Source: Streptomyces sp. NBC_01217 (GTDB taxonomy: Bacteria > Actinomycetota > Actinomycetes > Streptomycetales > Streptomycetaceae). Taken from it: a stretch of 64,000 bases of DNA. Position numbers and translations under genes: made by a program. Location: positions 7,381,501 to 7,445,500 of the forward strand of contig NZ_CP108538.1 in the NCBI RefSeq assembly GCF_035994185.1. Reading direction: 5' to 3'. Positions 45,967-55,328 of the stretch are shown here, one piece after another (the stretch's first letter is position 1; each line of letters opens with the position of its first letter). Below the pieces are notes generated by a model. It was not told the DNA's origin. It did not search any database and was given only the letters and a program-made list of their open reading frames with translations.

Positions 45967-47040
45967 GTGAGTGCCAACGATCGCCCCATGGGCCAGCAGA
46001 CGCAGACATCCGCCACCCATGAGTCGGCGTTCCTGAAGGCGTGCCGGCGCGAGCCCGTGCCGCACACGCCGGTCTGGTTCATGCGCCAGGCGGGGCGTTC
46101 GCTGCCCGAGTACCTGAAGGTGCGCGAGGGCATCGGGATGCTCGACTCCTGCATGATGCCGGAGCTGGTCGCGGAGATCACGATGCAGCCCGTCCGCCGT
46201 CACAAGGTCGACGCCGCGATCTACTTCAGCGACATCGTCGTACCCCTCAAGGCCATCGGGATCGACCTCGACATCAAGCCCGGCGTCGGCCCGGTCATCG
46301 CCGATCCGATCCGCACCCGCGCCGATCTGGCCCAGTTGCGCGACCTCACGCCCGAGGACGTCACCTACGTCACCGAGGCCATCGGGCTGCTCACCGCCGA
46401 GCTGGGCGCCACCCCCCTCATCGGGTTCGCGGGCGCGCCGTTCACCCTCGCCAGCTACCTCGTGGAGGGCGGCCCGTCCCGCAACCACGAGCACACCAAG
46501 GCCCTGATGTACGGCGACCCGCAGCTCTGGGCGGATCTGCTCGACCGGCTCGCCGAGATCACCGGCGCCTTCCTCAAGGTGCAGATCGAGGCCGGTGTCT
46601 CCGCGGTCCAGCTCTTCGACTCCTGGGTGGGCGCGCTGGCTCCCGCCGACTACCGACGTTCGGTGCTCCCCGCCTCGGCGAAGGTCTTCGAGGCCGTCGC
46701 CGAGTACGGGGTCCCGCGCATCCACTTCGGTGTCGGCACCGGCGAGCTGCTCGGCCTGATGGGCGAGGCCGGGGCGGACGTCGTCGGCGTCGACTGGCGG
46801 GTCCCGATGGACGAGGCCGCGCGCCGCGTCGGCCCCGGCAAGGCGCTCCAGGGCAACCTCGACCCCGCGGTGCTGTTCGCGCCGACGGCGACGGTTCAGG
46901 AGAAGGCCCAGGAGGTACTGGACGCGGCCGCCGGACTGGAGGGCCACGTCTTCAACCTCGGCCACGGCGTGATGCCGTCGATGGACCCGGACGCGCTGAC
47001 CCGCCTCGTGGAGTACGTGCACGAGCGGACCGCGCGCTGA
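45967..47040 (+). CDS. hemE: Uroporphyrinogen decarboxylase
   Basis: 357 aa. Decarboxylates uroporphyrinogen III to coproporphyrinogen III in the cytosol. The hallmark [15 protein letters not shown] contains the substrate-binding Arg residues; [17 protein letters not shown] holds the catalytic Asp and [17 protein letters not shown] the second motif. The GTG at 45967 has no strong ribosome site, but an ATG at 45988 has none either and the N-terminus SANDRP matches Streptomyces homologues. It provides the precursor used by CgoX and ChdC encoded downstream. Confidence 0.95.
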   Translation: MSANDRPMGQQTQTSATHESAFLKACRREPVPHTPVWFMRQAGRSLPEYLKVREGIGMLDSCMMPELVAEITMQPVRRHKVDAAIYFSDIVVPLKAIGIDLDIKPGVGPVIADPIRTRADLAQLRDLTPEDVTYVTEAIGLLTAELGATPLIGFAGAPFTLASYLVEGGPSRNHEHTKALMYGDPQLWADLLDRLAEITGAFLKVQIEAGVSAVQLFDSWVGALAPADYRRSVLPASAKVFEAVAEYGVPRIHFGVGTGELLGLMGEAGADVVGVDWRVPMDEAARRVGPGKALQGNLDPAVLFAPTATVQEKAQEVLDAAAGLEGHVFNLGHGVMPSMDPDALTRLVEYVHERTAR

Positions 47041-47055
47041 GGGCAGAGGGTCACC

Positions 47056-47081
47056 GGGCACCGCGCACTCAGGCGGTGCCC
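47056..47081. terminator. Hairpin overlapping the end of the oxidoreductase gene
   Basis: GGGCACCG pairs with CGGTGCCC around a 10-nt loop that contains the minus-strand stop codon at 47069. It can serve both hemE and the convergent oxidoreductase gene. Confidence 0.6.
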
Positions 47082-48457
47082 GCCCGGCGCACCGCCCCCA
47101 CCGCCTTGCGGGCCGCCACCAGGACGGGATCCCACACCGGTGAGAACGGCGGGGCGTAGCCCAGGTCCAGGGCGGTCATCTGGTCCACCGTCATCCCGGC
47201 CGTGAGCGCCACGGCCGCGATGTCCACGCGCTTGGCCGCCCCGTCCCGGCCCACGATCTGCACACCGAGCAGCCGCCCCGTGCGGTACTCCGCGAGCATC
47301 TTCACCGTCATCGGCTGCGCCCCCGGGTAGTAGCCCGCCCGGCCCGTCGACTCGATCGTCGCCGTGACGAACCGAAGGCCCACCGAGCGGGCGTCCTTCT
47401 CGCGCAGCCCGGTGCGGGCGATCTCCAGATCGCACACCTTGCTCACCGCGGTGCCCACCACCCCGGGGAACGTCCCGTAGCCGCCGCCCACATTCGACCC
47501 GATGACCTGGCCGTGCTTATTGGCATGGGTGCCCAGCGCGATATGGCGGGTACGGCCCGCCACCAGGTCCAGGACCTCGACGCAGTCGCCGCCCGCCCAG
47601 ATGTTCTCGTGCCCGACCACCCGCATCGACAGATCGGTGAGCAGCCCGCCGTGCGGCCCCAGCGGAAGGCCGACGGCGCGCGCCAGCGTCGTCTCCGGCT
47701 CCACGCCGATGCCGAGCACCACCACGTCCGCCGGATAGGAGATGTCGCCCGCGGCGACCGCGCGGACCCGGCCGTCCGGACCGGTGCGGATCGCGGTGAC
47801 CTCGGCCCGGTTGACCGTGGTGATGCCCAGACCGTCCATCGCTTCGTGGACCAGCCGCCCCATGTCGGGGTCGAGCGTCGCCATTGGCTGCTCGCCGCGG
47901 TTGAGCACGGTAACCTCGAAGCCGCGCTTCAGCATCGCCTCCGCCATCTCGACGCCGATGTAGCCCGCCCCGACGACGACCGCCCGCCTGCGCCCCGGCG
48001 CCATCCGGTCCAGCGAATCCAGCAGCGCCTGCCCGTCGTCCAGTGTCTGCACCCCGTGCACCCCGGGCGCGTCCATGCCGGGCAGCGCCGGACGCACCGG
48101 GCGGGCCCCCGTCGCGATCACCAGCTTGTCGAAGCCCGTCCAGTACGTCTCACGGCTCTCCCGGTCCACGGCCCGCACCCGCTGCCCGGCGACATCGATC
48201 TCGGTGACCTCGGTGCGCATCCGCAGGTCGATGTCGCGGGCCCGGTGCTCCTTCGGCGTACGGGCGATGAGGTCGTCCCGCTCCGGGACGTCGCCGCTGA
48301 CCCAGTACGGGATGCCGCAGGCGGAGTACGAGGTGAAATGGCCCCGCTCGAAGGCCACGATGCTCAACTCGTCGGGGCCCTTGAGCCTGCGGGCCTGGGA
48401 CGCGGCGGACATGCCCGCCGCGTCACCACCGATGACCACCAGTCGCTCCGCCGTCAT
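47069..48457 (-). CDS. FAD/NAD-dependent disulfide oxidoreductase (CoA-disulfide reductase/NADH oxidase type)
   Basis: 462 aa. FAD motif VVIGGDAAGMSAASQARR (7-24); a single redox cysteine C47 in SYSACGIPYW, as in CoA-disulfide reductases and NADH oxidases; NAD motif VVVGAGYIGVEMAEAM; a C-terminal dimerisation domain. It may reduce CoA or mycothiol-type disulfides, or oxygen, with NAD(P)H; the exact substrate is unknown. ATG 48457 after AAGGGA. Convergent with hemE. Confidence 0.88.
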   Translation of the reverse strand: MTAERLVVIGGDAAGMSAASQARRLKGPDELSIVAFERGHFTSYSACGIPYWVSGDVPERDDLIARTPKEHRARDIDLRMRTEVTEIDVAGQRVRAVDRESRETYWTGFDKLVIATGARPVRPALPGMDAPGVHGVQTLDDGQALLDSLDRMAPGRRRAVVVGAGYIGVEMAEAMLKRGFEVTVLNRGEQPMATLDPDMGRLVHEAMDGLGITTVNRAEVTAIRTGPDGRVRAVAAGDISYPADVVVLGIGVEPETTLARAVGLPLGPHGGLLTDLSMRVVGHENIWAGGDCVEVLDLVAGRTRHIALGTHANKHGQVIGSNVGGGYGTFPGVVGTAVSKVCDLEIARTGLREKDARSVGLRFVTATIESTGRAGYYPGAQPMTVKMLAEYRTGRLLGVQIVGRDGAAKRVDIAAVALTAGMTVDQMTALDLGYAPPFSPVWDPVLVAARKAVGAVRRAGTA

Positions 48458-48494
48458 GCCTGGTCCCTTCGACACCGAGTCCGAAGGGCCCACG

Positions 48495-49475
48495 CTACGA
48501 CGCCGGGGGCGTGGACGAGGACTCGGCCGGCTCGGCCGGCTCGGGCGTCCTCGCCGCACGGCGTCCGGGCAGCCGCTTGCTGAGCAGCCGCCACAGCAGC
48601 AGGAGCACGGCGACCGCGGCCAGGAACGGGGCCGCTGCGCCCACCGCCATCGCGAGCCACCGCAGCATCGTGACGAACGCGTGCCAGCCGCCGCCGAGCG
48701 CGTCCAGGAACCCGGGGTCGTCGTCGTCCTTCACCACCGTCTCCGGCTCGAAGAGGTCGAGGGTGATCGTGGCCAGCGTGGTGCGGTCCTTCAGCGACTC
48801 CTGCTGGGCGAGCAGCGACTCCAAGGAGGCCTGACGGCTGCTCAGTTCGCCTTCCAGCGCGACCACGTCGGTGAGCCTCTCGGCCCGGTCCATCAGCTTG
48901 CGCACCCGCGCCACACTCGCGCGCTGGGTGGCGATCCGGCTCTCCACGTCGACCACCTGGTCGGTGACGTCCTTCGCGGTCGACGTGCGGGACAGCAGCT
49001 TCCCGGCGCCCGCGAGGTCCTTCAGCACCGCGTCGTACTCGGCCTGTGGAACGCGCAGCACGATATGTGACGTCTCATGTGTGTCATCGACCCGCTCCGT
49101 CTCCTCGCGTGAGACCAGGCCACCCGCACTCTCCGCGACGGAGCGCGCCGCCGCGGCGGCCTTCGGCACGCTCTTCACCTCCACGGAGAGCGAGGCGGTA
49201 CGGATGACATGGGTGGCTGTGGGCAGGGCGTCGGGCTTCTTCGGCAGCGCCTGCGCACCATCGGCTCCCCGCGCGCCCTGCGCGGGCTTCTCGGCCGAGG
49301 TGTCCGCGGCGGCGCCCTGCTCGGCCGGGGCAAGCGCCTTCTTGTCGGCCGAGGAGCCCGAGTCGCTCGCACCGCCGCAGCCGCTCAGAGCGAGGAGGCC
49401 GGCCAGGAGACCGGCGGCCAGGACCGTGCGCGAACGACGGATGGCCGAACGGCCGGGATGACGGACTGTCTGCAT
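48495..49475 (-). CDS. DUF4349 lipoprotein with C-terminal membrane helix
   Basis: 326 aa. Lipobox ALSGC with C33. A disordered Ala/Gly-rich linker follows, then a DUF4349 domain (about 85-240) with long coiled-coil stretches (DVESRIATQRASVARVRKLMDRAERL, split by heptads), and one transmembrane helix near 275-297 (AVGAAAPFLAAVAVLLLLWRLL). The Arg-rich tail is cytoplasmic. The family is widespread in envelopes and its function unknown. ATG 49475 after GGGGGAG. Divergent from the haem gene pair. Confidence 0.85.
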   Translation of the reverse strand: MQTVRHPGRSAIRRSRTVLAAGLLAGLLALSGCGGASDSGSSADKKALAPAEQGAAADTSAEKPAQGARGADGAQALPKKPDALPTATHVIRTASLSVEVKSVPKAAAAARSVAESAGGLVSREETERVDDTHETSHIVLRVPQAEYDAVLKDLAGAGKLLSRTSTAKDVTDQVVDVESRIATQRASVARVRKLMDRAERLTDVVALEGELSSRQASLESLLAQQESLKDRTTLATITLDLFEPETVVKDDDDPGFLDALGGGWHAFVTMLRWLAMAVGAAAPFLAAVAVLLLLWRLLSKRLPGRRAARTPEPAEPAESSSTPPAS

Positions 49476-49602
49476 AACTGCTCCCCCTGGGCGAGTGGTT
49501 GATGGTGCCGGTTCGACGTACGGGGTGGGGGCACGGGTTGCCGTATACCGGTTTCGAAGCGGTCACGTTCAGGACTCGGAAGGGGTTTGAGAGAGTGGAG
49601 GC

Positions 49603-51090
49603 ATGCAGCGTTCACCAAATCGCGCGGACACAGGTACGGGTCATGTCGTCGTCATCGGCGGCGGCATCGCCGGTCTCGCCGCCGCTCACCGGCTCCTCGG
49701 GGCCGGGCTGCGGGTCACCCTCCTAGAAGCCACCGACCGGCTCGGCGGCAAACTCATGACCGGTGAGATCGCCGGTACCCAGGTCGACCTCGGCGCCGAG
49801 TCGGTACTCGCCCGGCGCCCGGAAGCGGTCGCACTGGCCCACGCCGTCGGGCTCGGCGACCGCCTCCAGCCACCCGCCGCCGCCACCGCGTCGGTCTGGA
49901 CGCGCGGCGCCCTGCGGCCCATGCCCAAGGGCCATGTGATGGGCGTACCGGGCGACCCGGCCGCCCTCGGCGGGGTGCTCTCGCCTCAGGGCCTCGCCCG
50001 CATCGCGCAGGAGCGCGACCTGACCCCGACCCCCGTCGGCGAGGACGTCGCGGTCGGCGCGTACGTCGCCGACCGGCTCGGCCGCGAGGTCGTCGACCGG
50101 CTCGTGGAACCCCTGCTCGGCGGCGTGTACGCGGGCGATGCCTACCGGATCTCGATGCGCGCCGCCGTACCGCAGCTCTTCGAGGTGGTGCGCGAGGGCG
50201 GCTCGCTGCTCGACGGCGTACAGCGCATCCAGGAACGGGCCGCCGCCCAGCAGCGGACCGGACCGGTCTTCCAGGGCCTCGACGGCGGCATCGGCACCCT
50301 GCCGTACGCGGTCGCCGACGCCGTACGCGCGGCCGGCGGGGAGATTCTGACCGCCACCCCCGTCCTCGGCCTGACCCGTGGGGCCGACGGCTGGGACGTC
50401 CGTACGGACACCCGGGTGATCACCGCCGACGGCATCGTGCTGGCAGCCCCCGCCTGGTCCGCCTCCACCCTGCTCGCCGCCGAGTCCCCGGCCGCCTCCG
50501 CCGAGCTCGCCGGTGTCGAGTACGCGTCGATGGCGCTCGTCACCCTGGCGTTCCGCCGCTCCGACGTCGCCGCCACCGGCGCACTCGAAGGGCGCTCCGG
50601 CTTCCTCGTACCGCCGGTCGACGGCCGCACGATCAAGGCCTCCACCTTCTCCACCCACAAGTGGAACTGGGTCGCGGACTCCGCTCCCGACCTGTTCGTC
50701 CTGCGCACCTCCGTCGGCCGCTACGGCGAGGAGGACCACCTGCACCGCGAGGACAGCGAACTGGTCGACGTATCGCTGAGCGACCTCGCCGAGGCGACCG
50801 GACTGGCCGCGAAGCCCGTGGACACCGAGGTCACCCGGTGGATCGGCGGACTGCCCCAGTACCCCGTGGGCCATCTCTCCCGGGTCGCCCGGATCCGCGA
50901 CGAGGTCGCCAAGCTCCCCGGGCTGCGGGTCTGCGGAGCGGTCTACGACGGCGTCGGCATCCCGGCGTGCATCGCGAGCGCCCACCGTGCCGCGGACGAG
51001 ATCGCGGCCGACCTCACCGCCGGACCCGGGGAAGAGATCATCGCCACGTCGACCCTGGTTCAGGGCACACGGAGCGAGGCGGGACAATAG
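49603..51090 (+). CDS. hemY: Coproporphyrinogen III oxidase (HemY/CgoX type)
   Basis: 495-aa FAD enzyme of the protoporphyrinogen-oxidase-like family: FAD motif [17 protein letters not shown] (15-31), substrate-pocket stretches [13 protein letters not shown] and the C-terminal [19 protein letters not shown]. In actinobacteria that have HemQ this enzyme oxidises coproporphyrinogen III to coproporphyrin III (cgoX). The pairing with hemQ 4 nt downstream identifies the coproporphyrin-dependent haem route. ATG 49603 has GGAGG almost abutting; the exact start is uncertain. It is also named hemG in some annotations. Confidence 0.94.
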   Translation: MQRSPNRADTGTGHVVVIGGGIAGLAAAHRLLGAGLRVTLLEATDRLGGKLMTGEIAGTQVDLGAESVLARRPEAVALAHAVGLGDRLQPPAAATASVWTRGALRPMPKGHVMGVPGDPAALGGVLSPQGLARIAQERDLTPTPVGEDVAVGAYVADRLGREVVDRLVEPLLGGVYAGDAYRISMRAAVPQLFEVVREGGSLLDGVQRIQERAAAQQRTGPVFQGLDGGIGTLPYAVADAVRAAGGEILTATPVLGLTRGADGWDVRTDTRVITADGIVLAAPAWSASTLLAAESPAASAELAGVEYASMALVTLAFRRSDVAATGALEGRSGFLVPPVDGRTIKASTFSTHKWNWVADSAPDLFVLRTSVGRYGEEDHLHREDSELVDVSLSDLAEATGLAAKPVDTEVTRWIGGLPQYPVGHLSRVARIRDEVAKLPGLRVCGAVYDGVGIPACIASAHRAADEIAADLTAGPGEEIIATSTLVQGTRSEAGQ

Positions 51091-51094
51091 CCGT

Positions 51095-51823
51095 ATGAGT
51101 GCGCCTGAGACTGTGAAATCAAGCAAGGGCCCCAACGCGGGTAAGAAGGCCAAGGACCTCAACGAGGTCATCCGCTACACGCTGTGGTCCGTCTTCAAGC
51201 TGCGCGATGTCCTGCCCGCGGACCGGACCGGCTACGCCGACGAGGTCCAGGAGCTGTTCGACCAGCTCGCGGCGAAGGACATCACCGTCCGTGGCACCTA
51301 CGACCTCTCCGGTCTGCGTGCCGACGCCGACCTCATGATCTGGTGGCACGCCGAGACCGCGGACGAGTTGCAGGAGGCGTACAACCTCTTCCGGCGCACG
51401 AAGCTGGGCCTGGCGTTGGAGCCGGTCTGGTCGAACATGGCGCTGCACCGCCCCGCCGAGTTCAACAAGTCGCACATCCCGGCGTTCCTGGCCGACGAGA
51501 CGCCGCGCAACTACATCAGCGTCTACCCCTTCGTGCGCTCCTACGACTGGTACCTGCTGCCGGACGAGGACCGCCGCCGGATGCTCGCGGACCACGGCAA
51601 GATGGCGCGCGGCTACCCGGACGTCCGGGCCAACACCGTCGCCTCCTTCTCGCTCGGCGACTACGAGTGGGTCCTCGCCTTCGAGGCGGACGAGCTGTAC
51701 CGCATCGTCGACCTGATGCGTCACCTGCGGGCCTCCGAGGCGCGGATGCACGTCCGCGAGGAGGTTCCGTTCTTCACGGGGCGCAGGAAGTCGGTCGCAG
51801 ACCTGGTGGCCGGGCTCGCGTAG
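51095..51823 (+). CDS. hemQ: Coproheme decarboxylase HemQ/ChdC
   Basis: 242-aa chlorite-dismutase-family protein. It decarboxylates coproheme III to haem b with hydrogen peroxide, the last step of the coproporphyrin-dependent pathway. [11 protein letters not shown] contains the catalytic tyrosine and [15 protein letters not shown] the proximal haem histidine. True chlorite dismutases have a distal Arg that is not evident here. ATG 51095, 4 nt after the hemY stop; the genes are coupled. The ferrochelatase partner (cpfC) is not in this window. Confidence 0.95.
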   Translation: MSAPETVKSSKGPNAGKKAKDLNEVIRYTLWSVFKLRDVLPADRTGYADEVQELFDQLAAKDITVRGTYDLSGLRADADLMIWWHAETADELQEAYNLFRRTKLGLALEPVWSNMALHRPAEFNKSHIPAFLADETPRNYISVYPFVRSYDWYLLPDEDRRRMLADHGKMARGYPDVRANTVASFSLGDYEWVLAFEADELYRIVDLMRHLRASEARMHVREEVPFFTGRRKSVADLVAGLA

Positions 51824-51918
51824 CGAGCGGGCTCCGACCACCCCAACCCGGAAGATCAGACGGCGGGTACCGGCGCGTCCCGCGCCGCCCGTCGGTCCAG
51901 CGACACCGGGTTCGGTTT

Positions 51919-51951
51919 CCGGTGCGGTGCGCCTTCCGCGCGCCGCACCGG
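51919..51951 (+). terminator. Terminator after hemQ
   Basis: 14-bp stem CCGGTGCGGTGCGC with one wobble pair and a 5-nt loop, followed by a pyrimidine-rich tail TCCCTTCTTTCTC. Confidence 0.75.
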
Positions 51952-51960
51952 TCCCTTCTT

Positions 51961-51993
51961 TCTCATCGGCCCCGGAGTCTCATCGGCCCCGGA
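51961..51993. repeat. Direct duplication across the end of the TIGR04222 paralogue gene
   Basis: TCTCATCGGCCCCGGA occurs at 51961-51976 and 51978-51993 (period 17). The second copy encodes the last codons and stop of the minus-strand gene; the first is a non-coding echo just beyond it. Confidence 0.7.
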
Positions 51994-52786
51994 TAAGGCC
52001 GCCACCGCAGCCGCTTTCGAGCGCGGCCCGCAGCGCCGGATCGTTCACGGCGCGCGCACCCCGTACGGCAATCGCCGCCAGGACATCACGGTCCGCGTCC
52101 GCCGCCGGGATCTCGCTCGCGGCCAGCAGCCGCTGACCGGCCGGTGAGGCCCAGGAGCTGTACGGATGGACCTCCATCCGGGCGATGATCAGGCATCCCA
52201 GGGTCAGCGCGAGAGGCAGCCCGAACCAGACGAGCAGTGACACCACCGGGCCGTCCGCGCTCCGCTCCCCACCGGGTATCAGCAGTGCCACCGCGCCCAT
52301 CGCGACCACCAGCAGCGCCGCGCCCCGCACCGCACGGACCGCGGCGCCGACATCCGCTCCGGCGCCGGGGGCGGCCAGACCCGCGGTGACGAGCCGGTCG
52401 GCCAGAGTGCGCATGGTGTCCGTGGTGGCCGCGGCCGTCCGTACCGGCGGTATCGGTGACTGCCCTTCCGGACCGATGGCACGTATCACCGTGCGCTCCA
52501 TCTCGTCGCGGCCCTCCGGGTCGACGACCGTCGCCCAGCCGGTGTGGGCGAGCAGCAGCCGACGCCGCAGATGCATGGTGACCAGGGCCAGATCGACCAC
52601 CCGGTGCGGACCGCCGGCCAGGAACGCGGTCTCGTACAGCGTCAGTTCATGACCGTCCGTCACCTTCCGTACGGCATCCGCGGATGCGCCGGGCAGCAGC
52701 CCCGTGCGGGCGGAGACGATACAGAGACGGATGCACGAGATGGCTGCCGCGCCCCACGCCACCAGCAGAAACAGAACCCAGAGCAT
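51980..52786 (-). CDS. TIGR04222-type membrane protein without Cys-rich tail
   Basis: 268 aa. An N-terminal membrane helix (MLWVLFLLVAWGAAAISCI) is followed by the conserved LTLYETAFLAGGPHRVVDLALVTMHLRR block, parallel to DLFEVAFLNGGPGRVVDTALTAM in the next protein. A middle pair of membrane helices (about 155-200) leads to a short C-terminus ending CGGGLIRGR. It is a paralogue of the upstream gene but lacks the long Gly/Ser/Cys tail. It is probably the last gene of the unit starting with the DUF692 gene (98-nt gap). Function unknown; it may be a partner or carrier of the tailed protein. Confidence 0.75.
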   Translation of the reverse strand: MLWVLFLLVAWGAAAISCIRLCIVSARTGLLPGASADAVRKVTDGHELTLYETAFLAGGPHRVVDLALVTMHLRRRLLLAHTGWATVVDPEGRDEMERTVIRAIGPEGQSPIPPVRTAAATTDTMRTLADRLVTAGLAAPGAGADVGAAVRAVRGAALLVVAMGAVALLIPGGERSADGPVVSLLVWFGLPLALTLGCLIIARMEVHPYSSWASPAGQRLLAASEIPAADADRDVLAAIAVRGARAVNDPALRAALESGCGGGLIRGR

Positions 52787-52884
52787 GGCGGATTTCTATG
52801 CGAGGCGGGCACGGAAAGCCATGGCCTGTTCACCATGCGGACGGTTCGGCGGTGCGGGACCGAGGAGCGGGACGCCGCCGTCGC

Positions 52885-53907
52885 TCAGGAACTGCTGCCA
52901 CAACTCGACCCGCCGCCACAGCTGGAACCGCTGCTGCTGGAGCAACTGGAGCCGCTCGAACCGCCGCAGCTCGACCCCGAACCGCAACCGGACCCCGAAC
53001 TGCAGCCTCCGCCGCCCCCTCCACTGCCTCCGCCGCCGTCGTTGGAGCTTCCGCAGCCGCCGTTGCCGGGGCTCGTTCCGGCACACCACACCGCCGGGAC
53101 GACGAACATGGCGGACGAGTCCGAGGACGACGGCGAACCCGAGAACCGCGGCTGCCCGGTCGGGCGCATCCGGGCCGCTGTGATGAGCTGCGTCTGCAGT
53201 ACGGGATCGGGCAGGGCCCGCAGCCCGTGCGTGGCCACCAGATGGGCCGGGTGCGGATCGTACGCGTGGGCGGTGCGGTACGCCTCGGCGGCCCGGCGCC
53301 CCGCACCGGTGACGCGCCCGCGGGCGACGGCGGCGCAGACGAGGCCGACGGGGAAGCCGACCAGCAGGGCCGGGAGGACCTTGAAGACGAACGGTACGGA
53401 GAAGTCCCCGGCCGGGTAGTCGTTCATGGACTGCACCACCGTCAGCACGACCGTGAGCGGAATGGCCAGCACGCAGACCAGCCCCTGCGTGATGCCCCAG
53501 CGGCGCCACGTCCGGCTCGCGGCGGGCGCGGCCAGCAGACCGCGCGCCGCGAGCCCGTCGCCGATCTCCTGCACCGCGGGGTGCCGCATCACCGCCTCGC
53601 GCAGGGTGTGCAGCGCGCCGCTGGGGGCCATGGCGTGCTCCTGGAGCACCGCGCGCTCCACCGGGTCACGGGCATCCGCCCGCTGGACGGCGACGATGCC
53701 CGGACCGCCGATGACGAGCCGCCCGTCCGTCTGCATCGCGGTGAGCGCGGTGTCGACCACCCTGCCGGGACCGCCGTTCAGGAAGGCGACCTCGAAGAGG
53801 TCGTGTACGGAACCGCCGGATCCGCCACGGGCGCGCACGAGCCCCACGATCAGGAGGACCGAGGAGACCGCGACGGCGAGGTCCACCAGCACTGCGAGGA
53901 CATTCAT
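52885..53907 (-). CDS. TIGR04222-type membrane protein with Gly/Ser/Cys tail
   Basis: 340 aa. An N-terminal membrane helix (VLAVLVDLAVAVSSVLLIVGLV), a conserved cytoplasmic block with DLFEVAFLNGGPGRVVDTALTAM, a pair of helices in the middle (about 155-200), then a low-complexity tail. Residues 274-340 are almost only Gly, Ser and Cys, with eight cysteines at 275, 285, 302, 308, 314, 322, 330 and 336; the last six are spaced 6, 6, 8, 8, 6. ATG 53907 lies 5 nt after the DUF692 stop and its ribosome site overlaps that stop, so the two are translationally coupled. As I recall, TIGR04222 proteins typically end in such tails beside DUF692 genes. The tail is a candidate substrate of that enzyme. Confidence 0.82.
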   Translation of the reverse strand: MNVLAVLVDLAVAVSSVLLIVGLVRARGGSGGSVHDLFEVAFLNGGPGRVVDTALTAMQTDGRLVIGGPGIVAVQRADARDPVERAVLQEHAMAPSGALHTLREAVMRHPAVQEIGDGLAARGLLAAPAASRTWRRWGITQGLVCVLAIPLTVVLTVVQSMNDYPAGDFSVPFVFKVLPALLVGFPVGLVCAAVARGRVTGAGRRAAEAYRTAHAYDPHPAHLVATHGLRALPDPVLQTQLITAARMRPTGQPRFSGSPSSSDSSAMFVVPAVWCAGTSPGNGGCGSSNDGGGGSGGGGGGCSSGSGCGSGSSCGGSSGSSCSSSSGSSCGGGSSCGSSS

Positions 53908-53912
53908 GCCGG

Positions 53913-55220
53913 TCACCTTCCGACCAGGGCCGAGCGGGCAGCTCGTACCAGCCGGGTGGAGCGGCCTGGCGGTCGCGCGGCGGCCCGGTCCTGCCACCAG
54001 TGGGTCAGCCGGCGCCGTGCCGCGGCGTCGGCGGGCAGGCCGGCGATCAGCAGCTGCTCGGCGAAGTCCAGTGCGTCGCGCCGGTAACCGGCGGACATGG
54101 GACGGGTCCTGGCGTATGCGAGGAAGGCGTCCCGGTAACCGGCACCCAGGATCTGAGGCAGTTCGGGCGCCGCCTTGGCGACGACCCCGGCCCGCTTGGC
54201 GGCCAGGGCGCGGCTCTGGACTCCGAGCCGGCGGTGGTCGAAGCCCCGCGGCGCGGGAGTGCCCGCGACGAGGGCGGAGAGCAGCGCGGTCTGGGCGACC
54301 GCCAGCCGGTCGCGCACGGACTCCGGGGACGGACCGGCGCTCGGGGCCGGCCCCGGCGCCGGCTTCCCGGCGGGCGCCGGCCCACCGGCGCCGGGCGGAG
54401 CCGCCCGGTCCAGCGTGGCGCGGATCGTGGCCAGTTCGCCCGCCAGCTCCTCGGCCGGCGGGAAGTCGTCGTCGCGCTCCAGGAGCACGCCGGGCGGGTC
54501 GACCCGGGAGCGGAGCTCGGCGAGGACGTCGAGCACGGGCCGGGTGACGGGGTGGGCGTGGGTGTCGTGCCAGACGCCGTCCTTCTCGACGCCGCCCGCC
54601 ACATGGACGTAGGCGATGGCCTCCACCGGCAGCTCGTCGAGCGCGGTGGCCGGGTCCTCGCCGCGGTTGACGTGGTTGGTGTGCAGATTGGCGACATCGA
54701 TCAGCAGCCGGACCCCGGTGCGCTCGACCAGTTCCGCCAGGAACTGCCCCTCCGTCAGTTCCTCGTCGGGCCAGGAGATCAGCGCTGCGATGTTCTCCAG
54801 CGCCAGCGGTACCGGCAGCGAGTCCTGCGCGATCCGTACGTTCTCGCACAGCACGTCCAGCGCGTCCCAGGTTCGGGGCACGGGCAGCAGATGGCCCGCT
54901 TCCAGCCCCGGCGAGACGGTGCGCGGCCCCCCGGCCCGTACGAACGCGATGTGCTCGGTGACCAGCGGCGTGGAGAGCAGCCCGGCCCGGGCCGCGAGGT
55001 CCGCGAGCCGGCCGGCGTCGGGGCGCTCCGCCCCGCCGAGGCCCAGCGAGACACCGTGCGGGACGACGGTGACCCCGCGCGCCCTGAGCCGTACCAGCGA
55101 ATCGGGCAGATGGTCGGTGCAGATGTTCTCGGCGACCGCCTCCACCCAGTCGATCCCCGGCAGTGCCTCCACGGCGTCCGCGATCTCCGGCCGCCAGCCG
55201 ATGCCGATTCCCAGCTTCAT
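53913..55220 (-). CDS. DUF692 multinuclear non-haem iron oxidase (MNIO) with extra C-terminal domain
   Basis: 435 aa. The TIM-barrel MNIO domain (1-275) shows the metal-site residues H55 (PHGVSLGLG), E89-H90 (VTEHIAF), E142 (ALENIAA), D175/H180/H183 ([13 protein letters not shown]), H206 (YVHVAGG), D219/H221/H223 (DTHAHPV) and E249 (LLERDD). A Pro/Ala linker (about 272-300) leads to a C-terminal helical domain (300-435). MNIO enzymes such as MbnB, TglH and BufB oxidise cysteines of ribosomal peptides. The coupled downstream gene encodes a Cys-rich tail, the likely target. ATG 55220 has GGAGGGGG upstream; the in-frame GTG 55238 overlaps that site. Confidence 0.88.
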   Translation of the reverse strand: MKLGIGIGWRPEIADAVEALPGIDWVEAVAENICTDHLPDSLVRLRARGVTVVPHGVSLGLGGAERPDAGRLADLAARAGLLSTPLVTEHIAFVRAGGPRTVSPGLEAGHLLPVPRTWDALDVLCENVRIAQDSLPVPLALENIAALISWPDEELTEGQFLAELVERTGVRLLIDVANLHTNHVNRGEDPATALDELPVEAIAYVHVAGGVEKDGVWHDTHAHPVTRPVLDVLAELRSRVDPPGVLLERDDDFPPAEELAGELATIRATLDRAAPPGAGGPAPAGKPAPGPAPSAGPSPESVRDRLAVAQTALLSALVAGTPAPRGFDHRRLGVQSRALAAKRAGVVAKAAPELPQILGAGYRDAFLAYARTRPMSAGYRRDALDFAEQLLIAGLPADAAARRRLTHWWQDRAAARPPGRSTRLVRAARSALVGR

Positions 55221-55328
55221 GCCGTCCCCCTCCTCCACTCCGTGCAGGGCTGATGGCCCCGGCGGGCGGTGGTGAATCCGAAAAGGGGGACGTTCAGAGG
55301 TTGATTTGAGGTTCCCGGTCAGGGGCGC

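Noticed and set aside
51095..51823. Annotating this gene as chlorite dismutase.
   Set aside because: Same family, but the catalytic Tyr context and coupling with hemY identify coproheme decarboxylase.
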